64,000 nt of DNA, taken from positions 2,951,501 through 3,015,500 of the forward strand of contig NZ_CP104992.1 in assembly GCF_030323265.1 (NCBI RefSeq). Reading direction: 5' to 3'. Each line of letters begins with the position of its first letter. The first letter of the stretch is position 1. A model generated the notes under the pieces. That model was not told the DNA's origin, did no database searches, and saw only the letters and a program-made list of their open reading frames with translations. Below are positions 40,591-50,235 of this stretch, piece by piece. The DNA comes from Terrirhizobium terrae (GTDB lineage Bacteria; Pseudomonadota; Alphaproteobacteria; Rhizobiales; Rhizobiaceae). Both the position numbers and the translations under genes were made by a program.

Positions 40591-42633
40591 CTAATCCCGC
40601 ATGATCGTCTGGCGCAGGAAGCTGTAGCCCATCGCGTGGCGTGCAGCCATTTCGGCGGTGTCGCCGGCGCCACCGTGGCCGCCTGTCCCATATTCGCGGA
40701 AATAGGGCGCATGGCCGGCATCGATCAGCCGCTTGGCGAAGCGGCGGGCATGCGAGGGATGCACGCGGTCGTCGTTTGTCGAGCTGTCGACATAGATGGG
40801 CGGGTAGGTGATCTCGCTGTCGGGTTTCACCTGATGAAGCGGCGAGTAGGTCAGCATGTAGTTGAGATCTTCGGTAAGGTCTGGATTGCCGTATTCATCC
40901 ATCCAGGCCTTGCCGGCCGGGAAAAGATGGAAGCGCGACATGTCGATGACCGGCACGGATGTCCAGACCGCGCCGAAATCTTTCGGGTAACGCGTTGCCA
41001 TGACCGCTGTCAGCAGCCCGCCATTGCTGCCGCCATTGCAGGCGATGCGCTCCGGCTTGGTGTAACCGCGCGCGACGAGATCGCGGGCGACCGCGACGAA
41101 ATCCTCAAATGCCTTGTGGCGACCCTTGCCCTTGGCGGAGGTGTGCCAGTCGGGTCCGAGTTCGCCGCCGCCGCGGATATAGGCCTGGACGAAGCCGCCG
41201 CCCTGGCCGAGCCACAGGCCGTAGGCGCCGGAATAAACAGGCGACAGCGACACGCCGAAACCGCCATAGGCATACATCAGCACCGGCAACGCGCCTTTGG
41301 TCCAGGTCTTCGGCAGGACGATATGGTAGGGCACCTTCGTGCCGTCTTCCGACGTCGCCTCCAGCTGTTCCGAATGCATGCCCTCGGCATCGAAATAAGC
41401 CGGAGAGGTTCCGATCGGCACCAACTCGTGTGCGACATCATGCTTGGTCAGATCGAGCCGATAGGCGGTCGCGGGGAGTAGAAAGCCCTGACCGACAATG
41501 GTCAAAATTTCCTCACCGAGTGTCATATCCGCGTCGAACAAACGGAAGCTGACTGTCTGCAGCTCTTCGGGCAGAGGCATCTCCACCGGAGCCGGGTCCG
41601 GCTTGGTCAGGTCGACGAGGTAAAGCTTCGGCACCATCCGGTCGCTGATGATGAAGACGGCCCAACTTTTCATGAGCATGAACTGCGACACCGACTGGCC
41701 TGGCTTCGGCGAAAACAGCACGCGGGCATTGGTCAGCGGCTCTGCGCCGAAAGGATGGAAGTCCTGCAGGACCAGCGTTCCGACGGGATAACGCTCGTCG
41801 CTCTTGGCGCGCCAGATCGCATGGGTGTGATTGAGATCGTTGTCTGCTTCCGTCGGGATATTCAGACGCTTGAGACTGCCGTCAGCGCCTTTGAGATGCA
41901 GGCTGCTCTTGCCGATCTCGTGGCCGGCCGTGAAGATCTCGATCTTGGCCTCGTCCGGCTTGCCGCCCCAGAAGAGCGGATCGATGAAGCTCGCGGCGCC
42001 GTAGATGTCGCTCTTATCCGCTTCATAGAGGATCGGCGCGTCCTTCGGATCGACGCCGCGCTTGAGGATGCGCCCGACGCGCGGCCAGCCGGAACGGGTG
42101 GCCGAAAACTCGTCGACCGAACCGAAATAGGCGAGTTCATCAGGGCTGAGCCAGGCCGCATGGGCTCGCGCCGGCGGCGTGTCGAAACCGCCCTCGACGA
42201 TTGTCTTCGTCTCGGTGTCGAATTCCAGCATCCGCAACTGGTCGGAGCCGCCATCGGAGAGGATCAGGATGACGCGGGTCGGCTCGTAAGGCGAGGTGGT
42301 GGCGCCGTTATAGATCCAGCGCTTGCCTTCCTGCCGACAGAATTCGTCGAAATCGAAGACCGTTTCCCAGGCCGCATCATGCCGAGGTGCCTGATCGGCA
42401 GGCAGCCGGCGCCAGAGGCCGAGCGGATTGTTCTGCGAGCGGTGAAAATCGAACAACCATTTGCCGCGGCGGGTCGGGATGATCAGCCGGTCCTCGCGCT
42501 CGATCATCGCCTTCAGCGCGTCGCGATCCTTCTCGAATTCCGGCGTCCTGAACTGGCGATCCGAGCGTTCGTTCTGCTCGGTCACGAAGGCGATCGTGTT
42601 CGGGTCTTCATCGGTTTCGAGAAACAGGTTCAT
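40591..42633 (-). CDS. Prolyl oligopeptidase family serine peptidase (S9)
   Basis: The 680-residue enzyme has an N-terminal seven-bladed beta-propeller and a C-terminal alpha/beta-hydrolase domain. The catalytic Ser is in NGGSNGGLLT, the Asp in SSTNDDRVHPSHARRF and the His in GTGGHGGAGDTAEMA. The oxyanion region YAYGGFGVSL and the RGGGELG segment are also present. It has no signal peptide, so it is probably cytoplasmic. The fit is to the S9A group, though protease B versus true prolyl oligopeptidase cannot be decided here. Confidence 0.93.
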   Translation of the reverse strand: MNLFLETDEDPNTIAFVTEQNERSDRQFRTPEFEKDRDALKAMIEREDRLIIPTRRGKWLFDFHRSQNNPLGLWRRLPADQAPRHDAAWETVFDFDEFCRQEGKRWIYNGATTSPYEPTRVILILSDGGSDQLRMLEFDTETKTIVEGGFDTPPARAHAAWLSPDELAYFGSVDEFSATRSGWPRVGRILKRGVDPKDAPILYEADKSDIYGAASFIDPLFWGGKPDEAKIEIFTAGHEIGKSSLHLKGADGSLKRLNIPTEADNDLNHTHAIWRAKSDERYPVGTLVLQDFHPFGAEPLTNARVLFSPKPGQSVSQFMLMKSWAVFIISDRMVPKLYLVDLTKPDPAPVEMPLPEELQTVSFRLFDADMTLGEEILTIVGQGFLLPATAYRLDLTKHDVAHELVPIGTSPAYFDAEGMHSEQLEATSEDGTKVPYHIVLPKTWTKGALPVLMYAYGGFGVSLSPVYSGAYGLWLGQGGGFVQAYIRGGGELGPDWHTSAKGKGRHKAFEDFVAVARDLVARGYTKPERIACNGGSNGGLLTAVMATRYPKDFGAVWTSVPVIDMSRFHLFPAGKAWMDEYGNPDLTEDLNYMLTYSPLHQVKPDSEITYPPIYVDSSTNDDRVHPSHARRFAKRLIDAGHAPYFREYGTGGHGGAGDTAEMAARHAMGYSFLRQTIMRD

Positions 42634-42713
42634 CGCGGCCTCCTCATGCTTCGGCTGCCTCTACCTAGGCATGGGGGAGGGCAGTGGCAACCGGCGGGAG
42701 GAACTAGATGCAT

Positions 42714-42799
42714 CGTCATCCTCGGGCTTGTCTCGAGCATCCGTCACTTCCCATTTGCTGCAACGTGGATAGATCCTCGGGACAGGCCCGAGGATGACG
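42714..42799. repeat. Short inverted-repeat element upstream of the S9 peptidase gene
   Basis: Arms at 42714-42742 (CGTCATCCTCGGGCTTGTCT and on) and 42767-42799 are imperfect inverted copies. The element is about 86 bp. Repeats of this sequence type (TCATCCTCGGGCTTGTC) are frequent in rhizobial intergenic regions. It lies in a 179-bp gap and has no coding potential. Confidence 0.65.
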
Positions 42800-42812
42800 G
42801 AGGCGCTTGGAG

Positions 42813-44698
42813 CTAGCCCGCCATCGCCTCTTCGTATTCGGCCGACAGCATCAGCCATTCTTCTTCGGCGGCAGACAGCTTCGCGGCCGCCTCGCCGCGT
42901 TCCTTGGCTTTCTGAGCCGCCTTGGCTGGCGCCTTCTCGTAGAGAACCGGGTCTGCAAGTTCCTGATCAAGTCCCTGAATCAGCTTCTCAAGCTTGCCGG
43001 TCAAGGATCTCGATTTCGTTGATCTTTTTCTTCAGCGGTGCCAGCGACGCGCGCTTTTCGGCATTCGCCTTGCGCTGGTCGGCCTTGGAGGCGGTCTCAT
43101 CGGCCGCCTGTGCCTTGTCGTCCTTCTTGCGGCCGGAGGCGATGATCAGGTCGCGGTATTCTTCCAGGTCGCCATCGAAGGGTTTGACCGTGCCTTCGTT
43201 GACCAGCCAAAGCCGGTCGACGGTCGCCTCGATCAGGTGTCGGTCGTGGGAGATCAGGATGACAGCGCCGTCATAGTCGTTCAGCGCTTCGATCAGCGCC
43301 CGGCGGCTGTCGATATCCAGATGGTTGGTCGGTTCGTCGAGGATGAGGAGGTTCGGTGCATGGAAGGCGGCAAGGCCCATCAGCAGGCGTGCCTTCTCGC
43401 CACCAGACAAGTCCTTGGCGGCGGTCGCCATCTTTTCGGTCGCCAGACCCATCTGCGCCACGCGAGCGCGCACCTTCGCTTCCGGTGCATCCGGCATGAG
43501 CCGGCGGACATGGTCAACGGGGGATTCTGTTCGGGATCAGGTCGTCCAGCTGGTGCTGAGCGAAGAAGCCGATGGACAGCGACGACGCGAGTTTCATCTC
43601 GCCGCCATCAAGCCCGAGCCGGCCGGAGATCAACTTGGCGAAGGTCGACTTGCCGTTGCCGTTGGAGCCGAGCAGGGCGATGCGGTCGTCATTGTCGATC
43701 CGCAGAGTTATGTTTTTGAGGATCGGCTGGCCGGGCGTATAGCCGACGCCGCCCTTGCTGATCGCCACGATCGGGGAGGCGGGTTGCTTTTCCGGGGTTG
43801 GGAAGGTGATCGGCTGGACGTAATCCTCGACCACGGCGGAGACGGTGCCCATGCGTTCCAGCGCCTTAATGCGGCTCTGCGCCTGGCGGGCCTTCGAGGC
43901 CTTGTAGCGGAAGCGGTCGATATAGCTTTGGATATGCTTGCGGGCGGCGTCGCTCTTGGCCTTCGCCTTCATCTGCAGCTCATCGGCCTCGGCCTTCTGC
44001 CGCTCGAACTGGTCGTAACCGCCGCGATAGAAGGTCAGCTTCTTCTGGTCGAGATGAACGATCGAATTGACCGCGTTGTTCAGCATGTCGCGGTCGTGGC
44101 TGATGACGATGACGGTATGCGGATAGCGCCGCACATAATCCTCCAGCCACATCGTGCCTTCGAGGTCGAGATAGTTGGTCGGTTCGTCGAGCAGCAGCAG
44201 GTCGGGTTCGGCGAAGAGAACCGCCGCGAGCGCCACGCGCATGCGCCAGCCGCCGGAAAAGGATGAGGCCGGGCGCAACTGCGCTTCGGCATTGAAGCCG
44301 AGGCCGGCGAGAATGCTGGCGGCACGCGCTTCGGCCGAATGGGCGTCGATATCGACCAGCCGCATCTGGATTTCGGCGATGCGGTTCGGATCGGTCGCAG
44401 TTTCGGCTTCGGCCAGAAGCGCGGTACGCTCCTTGTCGGCGGCCATGACGATGGTGATCAGACTATCTTCCGTGCCCGGCGCTTCCTGCGCAACCTGGCC
44501 GATCCGCGCGTTCTTTGGGATCGATACCGATCCGCTCTCGGCTGCGAGATCACCGGTGATCACCCGAAACAGCGTCGACTTGCCGGCACCGTTGCGGCCG
44601 ACAAGGCCTGCCTTCGTGCCCGCGGGAAGCGTCACGCTGGCATGGTCGAGGAGGAGACGTCCGGCAATACGGGCGGAAAGGTCTGATATCGTGATCAT
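42813..44698 (-). CDS. ABC-F family ATPase (two apparent frameshifts)
   Basis: This is a soluble twin-nucleotide-binding-domain ABC-F protein. The first domain has GRNGAGKST, FSGGWRMRVALA and LLLDEPTNYLD; the second has LLGSNGNGKST, DLSGGEKARLLMG and LILDEPTNHLD. No membrane domain is present. It starts MITISDLSARIAGR at 44698. A shift near 43510-43530 (GACCTGATCCCG... PVDHVRRLMP) and an extra base near 43003 (EIEILTGKLEKL restored) interrupt it. The corrected length is about 627 residues. ABC-F proteins act on ribosomes; the exact substrate is unknown. It resembles YheS/Uup-type. Confidence 0.9.
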
Positions 44699-44777
44699 GG
44701 CGGCGGTTTTGGCCGAAACGCAACGCCAAGGCAAGAGATCGCGTCTTCAGACAGACGCTAAAGACGCGCTTCTTTTG

Positions 44778-45800
44778 TTATGATTTCACCGGTTGGCCAT
44801 GGATGGCGACGCGCATGCGCGGATTGGCCTTGGCAGTATCCGACGCGGCGACCGCCTGCAGCCGCAACTGCTGGGGTGAAAAGGCATCCGCCTTCATCGC
44901 CGCACCGATCATCAGGGCCACGCTGTTGGAGCCGTCCGAGGCGGCAAAAACGAGGTTGTCGGCTATGGCGCCCGCAAGCCGGTCGGCGATCGGCTTGATG
45001 CTCTCGCGGCTGACGTCGCGAAACAGGAAAGCGAATTCGCCCTTGCCGATGCGGGCGACGAAATCGTTCTTCTTGATCGTCTTGCGGAAGACGGCCGCGG
45101 CCTTCTTGACGATCCGTTGGGCAGTCGCTTCGCCAAATCTGTCGGCGAGCTCAGCAATATCGGCGACGGCCACGAGCAGCAGTGCCGTGTCGTGATGGCC
45201 TTCGGTCGAATAGAGTTCTTCGAGTTCCTCGACGAAGGCCGCATGGTTAGGTAGTCCCGTCATCCGATCGCGCAGCATGACCGCACGGGTGGCTGACGTG
45301 TCGCGTTCAGCCTCAAGAAGCTGGTTGGCACCGGTCAGTAGGGCTGCTTCCAGTTCGGTCTCGGCCACGACGGCATCGGAGAGTGAGACGCTGAGGTATT
45401 CGATCTCGGCGAGGATGTCGCGTGGCCCAGCGCCGTTGTCTTCCCGCAGGCTGCGCGAGATCGCCTGCAGCACCTTGCTAAAACCCTTCTTCTGTTCGGC
45501 CACCGTTGCCATCTTGTCGCGCAGGCCGGCCAGCAGGCGGATGTCATGATCCCGCGATTTCGGCAGGGCCGAGGCAACGAAGCTCGGCAATTGGTAACGG
45601 ATGCCGATCTCGTCCAGCAGCCCCTGGCGCGGCGCAACGGACAGGGCTGCGACCTCGCGGGACAGAGACACGTCGACGCCGGCGAGCGCTTCGTAGAAAA
45701 GTTCGTAATTGCGTGGAAGGCCGGCAATATCGAGCCGGGCCATATGCTGGCTGACGGCCTGCAATGTCTTGTCCTGCTGCTTGCGTACTGGCGTCGTCAT
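44778..45800 (-). CDS. Degenerate GGDEF-domain protein
   Basis: The 340-residue protein has an N-terminal alpha-helical region with no recognised sensor domain and a C-terminal GGDEF-like domain from about residue 175 (DRMTGLPNHAAFVEEL). The active-site GG(D/E)EF is replaced by GKGEF (RIGKGEFAFLF), so diguanylate cyclase activity is doubtful. The start MTTPVRKQQDKTLQ at 45800 is chosen over the ATG six bases upstream because GGGG lies six bases before it. Possible roles are c-di-GMP sensing or a structural partner. No EAL domain is attached. Confidence 0.85.
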   Translation of the reverse strand: MTTPVRKQQDKTLQAVSQHMARLDIAGLPRNYELFYEALAGVDVSLSREVAALSVAPRQGLLDEIGIRYQLPSFVASALPKSRDHDIRLLAGLRDKMATVAEQKKGFSKVLQAISRSLREDNGAGPRDILAEIEYLSVSLSDAVVAETELEAALLTGANQLLEAERDTSATRAVMLRDRMTGLPNHAAFVEELEELYSTEGHHDTALLLVAVADIAELADRFGEATAQRIVKKAAAVFRKTIKKNDFVARIGKGEFAFLFRDVSRESIKPIADRLAGAIADNLVFAASDGSNSVALMIGAAMKADAFSPQQLRLQAVAASDTAKANPRMRVAIHGQPVKS

Positions 45801-45911
45801 TCTCATCCCCTGCGTGTGGGTGTTTTCTGAGAGTGATCACCGCGCTACGTTAACATCTGCTGAAATGCAGCTGTTCGAAGCCAGCATACGGCCCGTTGTT
45901 GCTACTTAGGG

Positions 45912-46433
45912 TTAAGGGGCGGTTGACATCCAGCGCTTGCCCTCGTTGCGCAGGAAACTGATCATGTCCAGCACGACCGATGGTTTCCCGAGTGACGTGA
46001 GGATGGTGTGCACCTGCCCACGATGATGCGTCTGGTGGTTGAAGACATGCGCCAGCATGCCGGCAAGCGGTTCAGTGACTGGCGTCGGTACGGTAACCGG
46101 TGTGTAGCTCACGATCCTGTCGAAGGCCTGCGGCGTCAGTGATGCCGTCAGGTCGACGAAGCGTTGGTCCTCCGCGATGCGCGCCTTGCGCAGGTCCGCA
46201 AGCTTGTCGAACAGCACGACATTCAACTCCATCGGTGCCGTGCCGACACCGGTAATCCGCCTCAGCCAGATGCGATCTGCGACGAGAAGGTGGTTCAAGG
46301 TCCGGTGTGCCGAGCCGAAGAAGGCGCCGCGATCCTGCCTGTACTCATCTTCGGAAAGGTCTGCGCAGGCGTCGTATATGCGCAAATTGGCCCAGTTGTT
46401 GTAGGCGGCAAGCATCTGGAAATGGTGTTGCAT
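45912..46433 (-). CDS. DinB family protein
   Basis: The 173-residue protein starts MQHHFQMLAAYNNWANLRI after GGGGAGAG. The DinB/YfiT four-helix-bundle motifs are clear: FGSAHRTLNHLLVADRIW and HVFNHQTHHRGQVHTIL. The His residues in these motifs are metal ligands. DinB-family proteins include thiol-dependent enzymes, so a bacillithiol or mycothiol link is not implied here, since rhizobia use glutathione. The upstream frame from 46502 lacks family support. It is divergent from a GST gene, which may matter for thiol chemistry. Confidence 0.88.
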   Translation of the reverse strand: MQHHFQMLAAYNNWANLRIYDACADLSEDEYRQDRGAFFGSAHRTLNHLLVADRIWLRRITGVGTAPMELNVVLFDKLADLRKARIAEDQRFVDLTASLTPQAFDRIVSYTPVTVPTPVTEPLAGMLAHVFNHQTHHRGQVHTILTSLGKPSVVLDMISFLRNEGKRWMSTAP

Positions 46434-46580
46434 CGGCTTCTCTCCCCGTCGTCCCCTTTGATGACCGTTTACAGCAAGCCGCAATATGCAGGTGTGATGC
46501 AATCCATGAAATCTTCTGACTGGATTGCTTTGGCATTCACGATCATCATCTCCGGCCGACTGGTTGATTTGGAGAGCCCC

Positions 46581-47273
46581 ATGACCACCCGTATCCTCTA
46601 TTCGCTCTGCGGAGCCGACGAGAGCCGGCCTTTCTCACCTCACTGCTGGAAAGTCGTGCTGGCATTGAAGCACAAGGGGCTGGATTTCGAGGAGCGGCCG
46701 ACGCCCTTCACCCGGATCCCGCAGCTCGAAAACGGGTTTTCAAAGACGGTGCCGATCCTGCGGGACGGTAACGAACTGATCCGCGACAGTTTCGAAATCG
46801 CGCTCTATCTCGAGGAGCGTTACCCGAGCCGGCCGACGCTCTTCGGTGGCGAGGGTGGCAAGGCGCTGTCCCGCTTCGTCGAGCGCTTTTCTCAGAGTAT
46901 CGTTCATCCAGCGATCACCGGTATCGCAGTGGCCGATATTCACGACATGCTGGACGAGACCGATCAGATCTATTTCCGGACATCCCGCGAGAAGTTTCTC
47001 GGCAAGACGCTTGAGGACATGCGTTCGGGACGGGATAGTGCCGTCTCCGCATTCGCTGCGAAGCTGGAGCCGGTCCGGCAGACCTTGGCACACCAGGATT
47101 TCCTTGGCGGCGACGGGCCGCTGTTTGCCGACTACATCCTGTTCGGCGCGCTGCAATGGATGAGGATCACCACAGGGGCGAAGGTCTTTGCTGCCGATGA
47201 CCCGGTCGGCGTGTGGTTCGAACGCTGCCTCGACCTGCATGATGGCGTCGGTCGAAGTGTGACGGCGGCGTGA
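46581..47273 (+). CDS. Glutathione S-transferase family protein
   Basis: The 230-residue protein has an N-terminal thioredoxin-like domain (ILYSLCGADESRPFSPHCW; TVPILRDGNELIRDSFEIALYLEERYP) and an all-alpha C-terminal domain. The conserved Pro before the strand (KTVPIL) and the Asp-Ser pair that binds glutathione are present. The start MTTRILYSLCG at 46581 follows GGAGAG. The long upstream frame overlaps the dinB gene and is not coding. The substrate is unknown. Confidence 0.88.
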   Translation: MTTRILYSLCGADESRPFSPHCWKVVLALKHKGLDFEERPTPFTRIPQLENGFSKTVPILRDGNELIRDSFEIALYLEERYPSRPTLFGGEGGKALSRFVERFSQSIVHPAITGIAVADIHDMLDETDQIYFRTSREKFLGKTLEDMRSGRDSAVSAFAAKLEPVRQTLAHQDFLGGDGPLFADYILFGALQWMRITTGAKVFAADDPVGVWFERCLDLHDGVGRSVTAA

Positions 47274-47353
47274 AATTGCCCAAACCCCTTGTTTCCGGCG
47301 AAAGGGGCGGGTAGATACCGCCCACTTTCCCAATGGAACAAGGAATTCAGACA

Positions 47354-47776
47354 ATGGCGATTGAACGCACCTTCTCGATGATCAAGCCGGACGCCACCAA
47401 GCGCAACCTGACCGGTGCCATCACCAAGGTTTTCGAAGACAACGGCCTGCGCATCATCGCCTCCAAGCGCGTATGGATGTCCAAGCGCGAAGCCGAAGGC
47501 TTCTACGCCGTTCACAAGGAACGTCCTTTCTTCGGCGAACTGGTTGAAGGCATGACCTCCGGCCCGACCATCGTTCAGGTCCTGGAAGGCGAAAACGCCA
47601 TCCTGAAGAACCGCGAAATCATGGGCGCCACCAACCCGGCAAACGCTGACGAAGGCACGATCCGCAAGCAGTTCGCCCTGTCGATCGGCGAAAACTCGGT
47701 TCACGGTTCGGACGCTCCGGAAACCGCCGTTCAGGAAATCGCCTACTGGTTCGCTGAAACCGAAATCGTCGGCTAA
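47354..47776 (+). CDS. ndk: Nucleoside diphosphate kinase
   Basis: Ndk equilibrates NTP and NDP pools through a phosphohistidine. The N-terminus [17 protein letters not shown] and the active-site segment [12 protein letters not shown] (catalytic His) are clear. The 140-residue length is exact for the family. The start ATG is at 47354. A perfect terminator follows, so it is a single-gene unit. Confidence 0.97.
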   Translation: MAIERTFSMIKPDATKRNLTGAITKVFEDNGLRIIASKRVWMSKREAEGFYAVHKERPFFGELVEGMTSGPTIVQVLEGENAILKNREIMGATNPANADEGTIRKQFALSIGENSVHGSDAPETAVQEIAYWFAETEIVG

Positions 47777-47806
47777 TCGGCGACTGCCATTCCCTGAAAT
47801 TTAAGA

Positions 47807-47833
47807 GGCCGGTGCGAAAGCGCCGGCCTTTTT
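47807..47833 (+). terminator. Rho-independent terminator after ndk
   Basis: A 9-bp stem (GGCCGGTGC pairing with GCGCCGGCC) closes a GAAA tetraloop and is followed by five T residues, about 30 bp after the ndk stop. Confidence 0.92.
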
Positions 47834-47960
47834 CGTTGGGTCCGCAAGCGTACAAAGCGAGCTGTGCGCGTCAAATGGATGCAAAAAAATGATTGGGACT
47901 TGATGAAACGCGGTTGGGTAAGTTCATTGGTTGCTAATTGATTCCAAGGAGATATTCAAA

Positions 47961-48212
47961 ATGTTGAGTGGCATGACCGAATTTGAGCGCAACGCCTTTC
48001 TGGAGCGGATCAGCGCCACGGTCATTGCCAATCAGGCTTTTTTGAAATGCTCCATCAGCGGGAGCCAGATCTCCACTGAGAACGTGATTTCCTATGTCGG
48101 CGACTTCGTCGACCCGGCCAACCCTCATCTGCAGGAACTGATCGAGAAGATCGGCAACGCCATCGACGAGGTTTTCGCGGCAGCACCTCAGCATTTGCAG
48201 GTCAAGGGCTAA
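47961..48212 (+). CDS. Small hypothetical protein, 83 aa
   Basis: The 83-residue protein starts MLSGMTEFERNAFLERIS after AAGGAGATATTCAAA, a good ribosome-binding site. It has one cysteine and no signal peptide or membrane span, and looks mixed alpha/beta. No family is recognised. It sits alone after the ndk terminator, with the neighbouring lipoprotein gene convergent. An in-frame ATG 30 bp upstream gives a longer alternative. Confidence 0.6.
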   Translation: MLSGMTEFERNAFLERISATVIANQAFLKCSISGSQISTENVISYVGDFVDPANPHLQELIEKIGNAIDEVFAAAPQHLQVKG

Positions 48213-48226
48213 GCTTCCGACAGGCG

Positions 48227-48726
48227 TTACGTCGGGCAGGGTTCAGCCTCGCCGTAATCCGCAGATCCTCCCGCGCCGAAGACCTGCGGATTGGCCTCGT
48301 AACCCGGTCCGATGACGAGCGGCCTTGTCGGCAGGACGCTCTGGTCGACATCGGAGGCGATGCTGGTCTGGATCTCCTGCAGGACTTCGCCCGACGCGTC
48401 GAGAATGCGGATCGTCACGGCATAAGGGTGATCCTTGCGCATTGCAGATGCGGGCTCTGGAGCGAGATCTTGTCATCCACCGCGAATATCTTTTCGCGCG
48501 CTGTCAGCGTCTCGCCTCCCTTCGGATTTTCGAACTCCGCCACCGCAACACTGTTTTCGGGGATCGGGGCGAGCTTGCGCAGGGTAATGAGATAATTGGC
48601 GGTGGCGACGCGATAGTTGAAGACGAACATCCGCCCGCTGAGCTCGACAAGATTTCCCTCCGTCTCTCGCTGGCAGCCGAGTAGCAGGATCGCGCTCAGA
48701 CCGATGGCGAGGACGGGGCGGATCAT
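48227..48726 (-). CDS. Small putative lipoprotein (apparent frameshift)
   Basis: The N-terminus MIRPVLAIGLSAILLLGCQ is a lipobox signal (cleavage before Cys18), so the protein is probably a lipid-anchored periplasmic protein. The body includes SGRMFVFNYRVATANYLITL and, after the break, KDHPYAVTIRILDASG. One base is missing near 48440, and adding it joins the two frames to 166 residues. The ATG at 48726 overlaps the stop of the CGNR gene, so the pair is coupled. The function is unknown. Confidence 0.68.
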
Positions 48727-49271
48727 CTTCGGGCCCGTTCCTTCTGCCGGTCGTGGAAGCGTCTTGCCTTTTCGCGATTGCCGCAGACGGCCATGTCGCA
48801 CCACGCCCGGCTGCGGTTCTTGCTTCTGTCGAGGAACAGCCAGCCGCAATGGCCGCATATTTTCAGCCGCTCGACCGCGCCGGCATCGAGCAGGCGCAGC
48901 GCCGAGTGGGCTGTGGCTACCTCAAGCGAAGCGGCGCTTGAGCGCCGCAGCAGAGCGGCAATCGCCTCAAGCAGGTCCGCCAGGCTTCCATCTGGGGCCT
49001 TGCCGAGAACGCGTGCCCGGAAGTAACGATCGATCGCCTCTCGCAGGGCGAAGAAACGTGGCCGGTCCAGCGGCTCGACCGGCAACAGCTCGCCGAACAG
49101 CGCCCGTTCGGCCGAGAAAGTCGCCGCTGCGGCAGGAAAGCTTCTCAGATGTTCAGGGTCGGCAAAGCGGTCCACGCTACGCACAGGATCAAAGCGCAGG
49201 ATCACGCTATTGGCGACATCAAGCGCCAGCGCGCCACCGGCGAAACGATGCTGTGTCCAGGTGAAACTCAT
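48723..49271 (-). CDS. CGNR zinc-finger / ABATE-domain protein
   Basis: The 182-residue protein carries an N-terminal ABATE-like domain (GGALALDVANSVI) and a C-terminal CGNR zinc finger: CGHCGWLFLDRSKNRSRAWCDMAVCGNREKARR, spelled here by its key residues Cys-His-Cys near the start and WCDM-CGNR at the end. CGNR proteins are thought to be transcription regulators. It is divergent from the livH-like gene, with 61 bp between the starts, so it may control it. It is followed by the small lipoprotein gene. Confidence 0.85.
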   Translation of the reverse strand: MSFTWTQHRFAGGALALDVANSVILRFDPVRSVDRFADPEHLRSFPAAAATFSAERALFGELLPVEPLDRPRFFALREAIDRYFRARVLGKAPDGSLADLLEAIAALLRRSSAASLEVATAHSALRLLDAGAVERLKICGHCGWLFLDRSKNRSRAWCDMAVCGNREKARRFHDRQKERARR

Positions 49272-49332
49272 AAAACCAATATAACTGGTAAAATGCGTTT
49301 AGCCAGTTATATTGATGATGCCTGGAGGATGC

Positions 49333-50229
49333 ATGGCCTATCTGCTGCAGCAACTGGCAAACGCCATGCCGATCGCGTCGCTCTATGCCGCGCTTGCCTT
49401 CGGTTATGCGATTGCTTTTGCCGTGACACGCCGGGCCGATATTGCCTATGGCGCAATCTTCGCCTTTGCCGGGCATCTGCATCTTCTCGGCGCCCATTTT
49501 GGCTGGGAGCGCCTGTGGCTGGTTCTTTCGGCGGCCATTTTGCTCGGAGCGATTCTTGCGCTGGGTGGCGGCCTCGCTACCGGTGCCATTGTCGGCCGTT
49601 GCATCTTGCTGCCGCTTGTCCGAGTGTCTCCCAATGCGCTGATCGTTGCGTCGCTCGGTGTTTTGCTGGTGCTCATGGAAGGTGCAAGGCTGGCGGCCGG
49701 CAGCCGCGAGCTCTGGCTGTCGCCCTTTCTCAATCAACCCGTCTCGTTATCCGTCGGGCAAGGCGTGGCGGTGACGTTGACGGTGATCCAGCTCGCCAAT
49801 ATGGCGATCATGCTGAGCGCAGTCGCGTTCGGGCATCTCATCCTGTCGCGGCATCGCGCCGGTCGCATCTGGCGGGCGGTCGCGGACGATCCCTCTGCGG
49901 CCGAATTGCTCGGCGTAGACGCCCGCCGCGTCTTCATCCTCGCCTATATGGCGGCCGCCTTCTATGCGTCACTCTCAGGAGTGCTCGCGACATCCTATTA
50001 CGGCACGATGGATTTTGGCGCCGGGCTGCTGTTCGGGTTGAAAGTGGTGCTGATTGCAGCCGCAGGCGGTCACTCGCATCCACTGCGTTCGGCGCTTGGC
50101 GCGGCCGCGGTGGGTTGTGCCGAAACTCTATGGAGCGGCTATGGGCCGATACTCTGGCGCGATTTTGCTTTCGTCTCGGCATTGGTCACGGTGCTGGTTC
50201 TCAGTCGGCGGGAGAGGGCTATACCGTAG
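49333..50229 (+). CDS. Branched-chain amino-acid ABC permease (LivH-like), orphan
   Basis: The 298-residue membrane protein has eight or so spans and the LivH-type segment RAVADDPSAAELLGVDARRV, the cytoplasmic loop that couples to the ATPases. The start MAYLLQQLANAMP at 49333 follows GGAGG. No livM, livG, livF or periplasmic binding protein is nearby, so partner subunits would have to be encoded elsewhere. The CGNR regulator is divergent. Confidence 0.85.
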   Translation: MAYLLQQLANAMPIASLYAALAFGYAIAFAVTRRADIAYGAIFAFAGHLHLLGAHFGWERLWLVLSAAILLGAILALGGGLATGAIVGRCILLPLVRVSPNALIVASLGVLLVLMEGARLAAGSRELWLSPFLNQPVSLSVGQGVAVTLTVIQLANMAIMLSAVAFGHLILSRHRAGRIWRAVADDPSAAELLGVDARRVFILAYMAAAFYASLSGVLATSYYGTMDFGAGLLFGLKVVLIAAAGGHSHPLRSALGAAAVGCAETLWSGYGPILWRDFAFVSALVTVLVLSRRERAIP

Positions 50230-50235
50230 GCCGGC

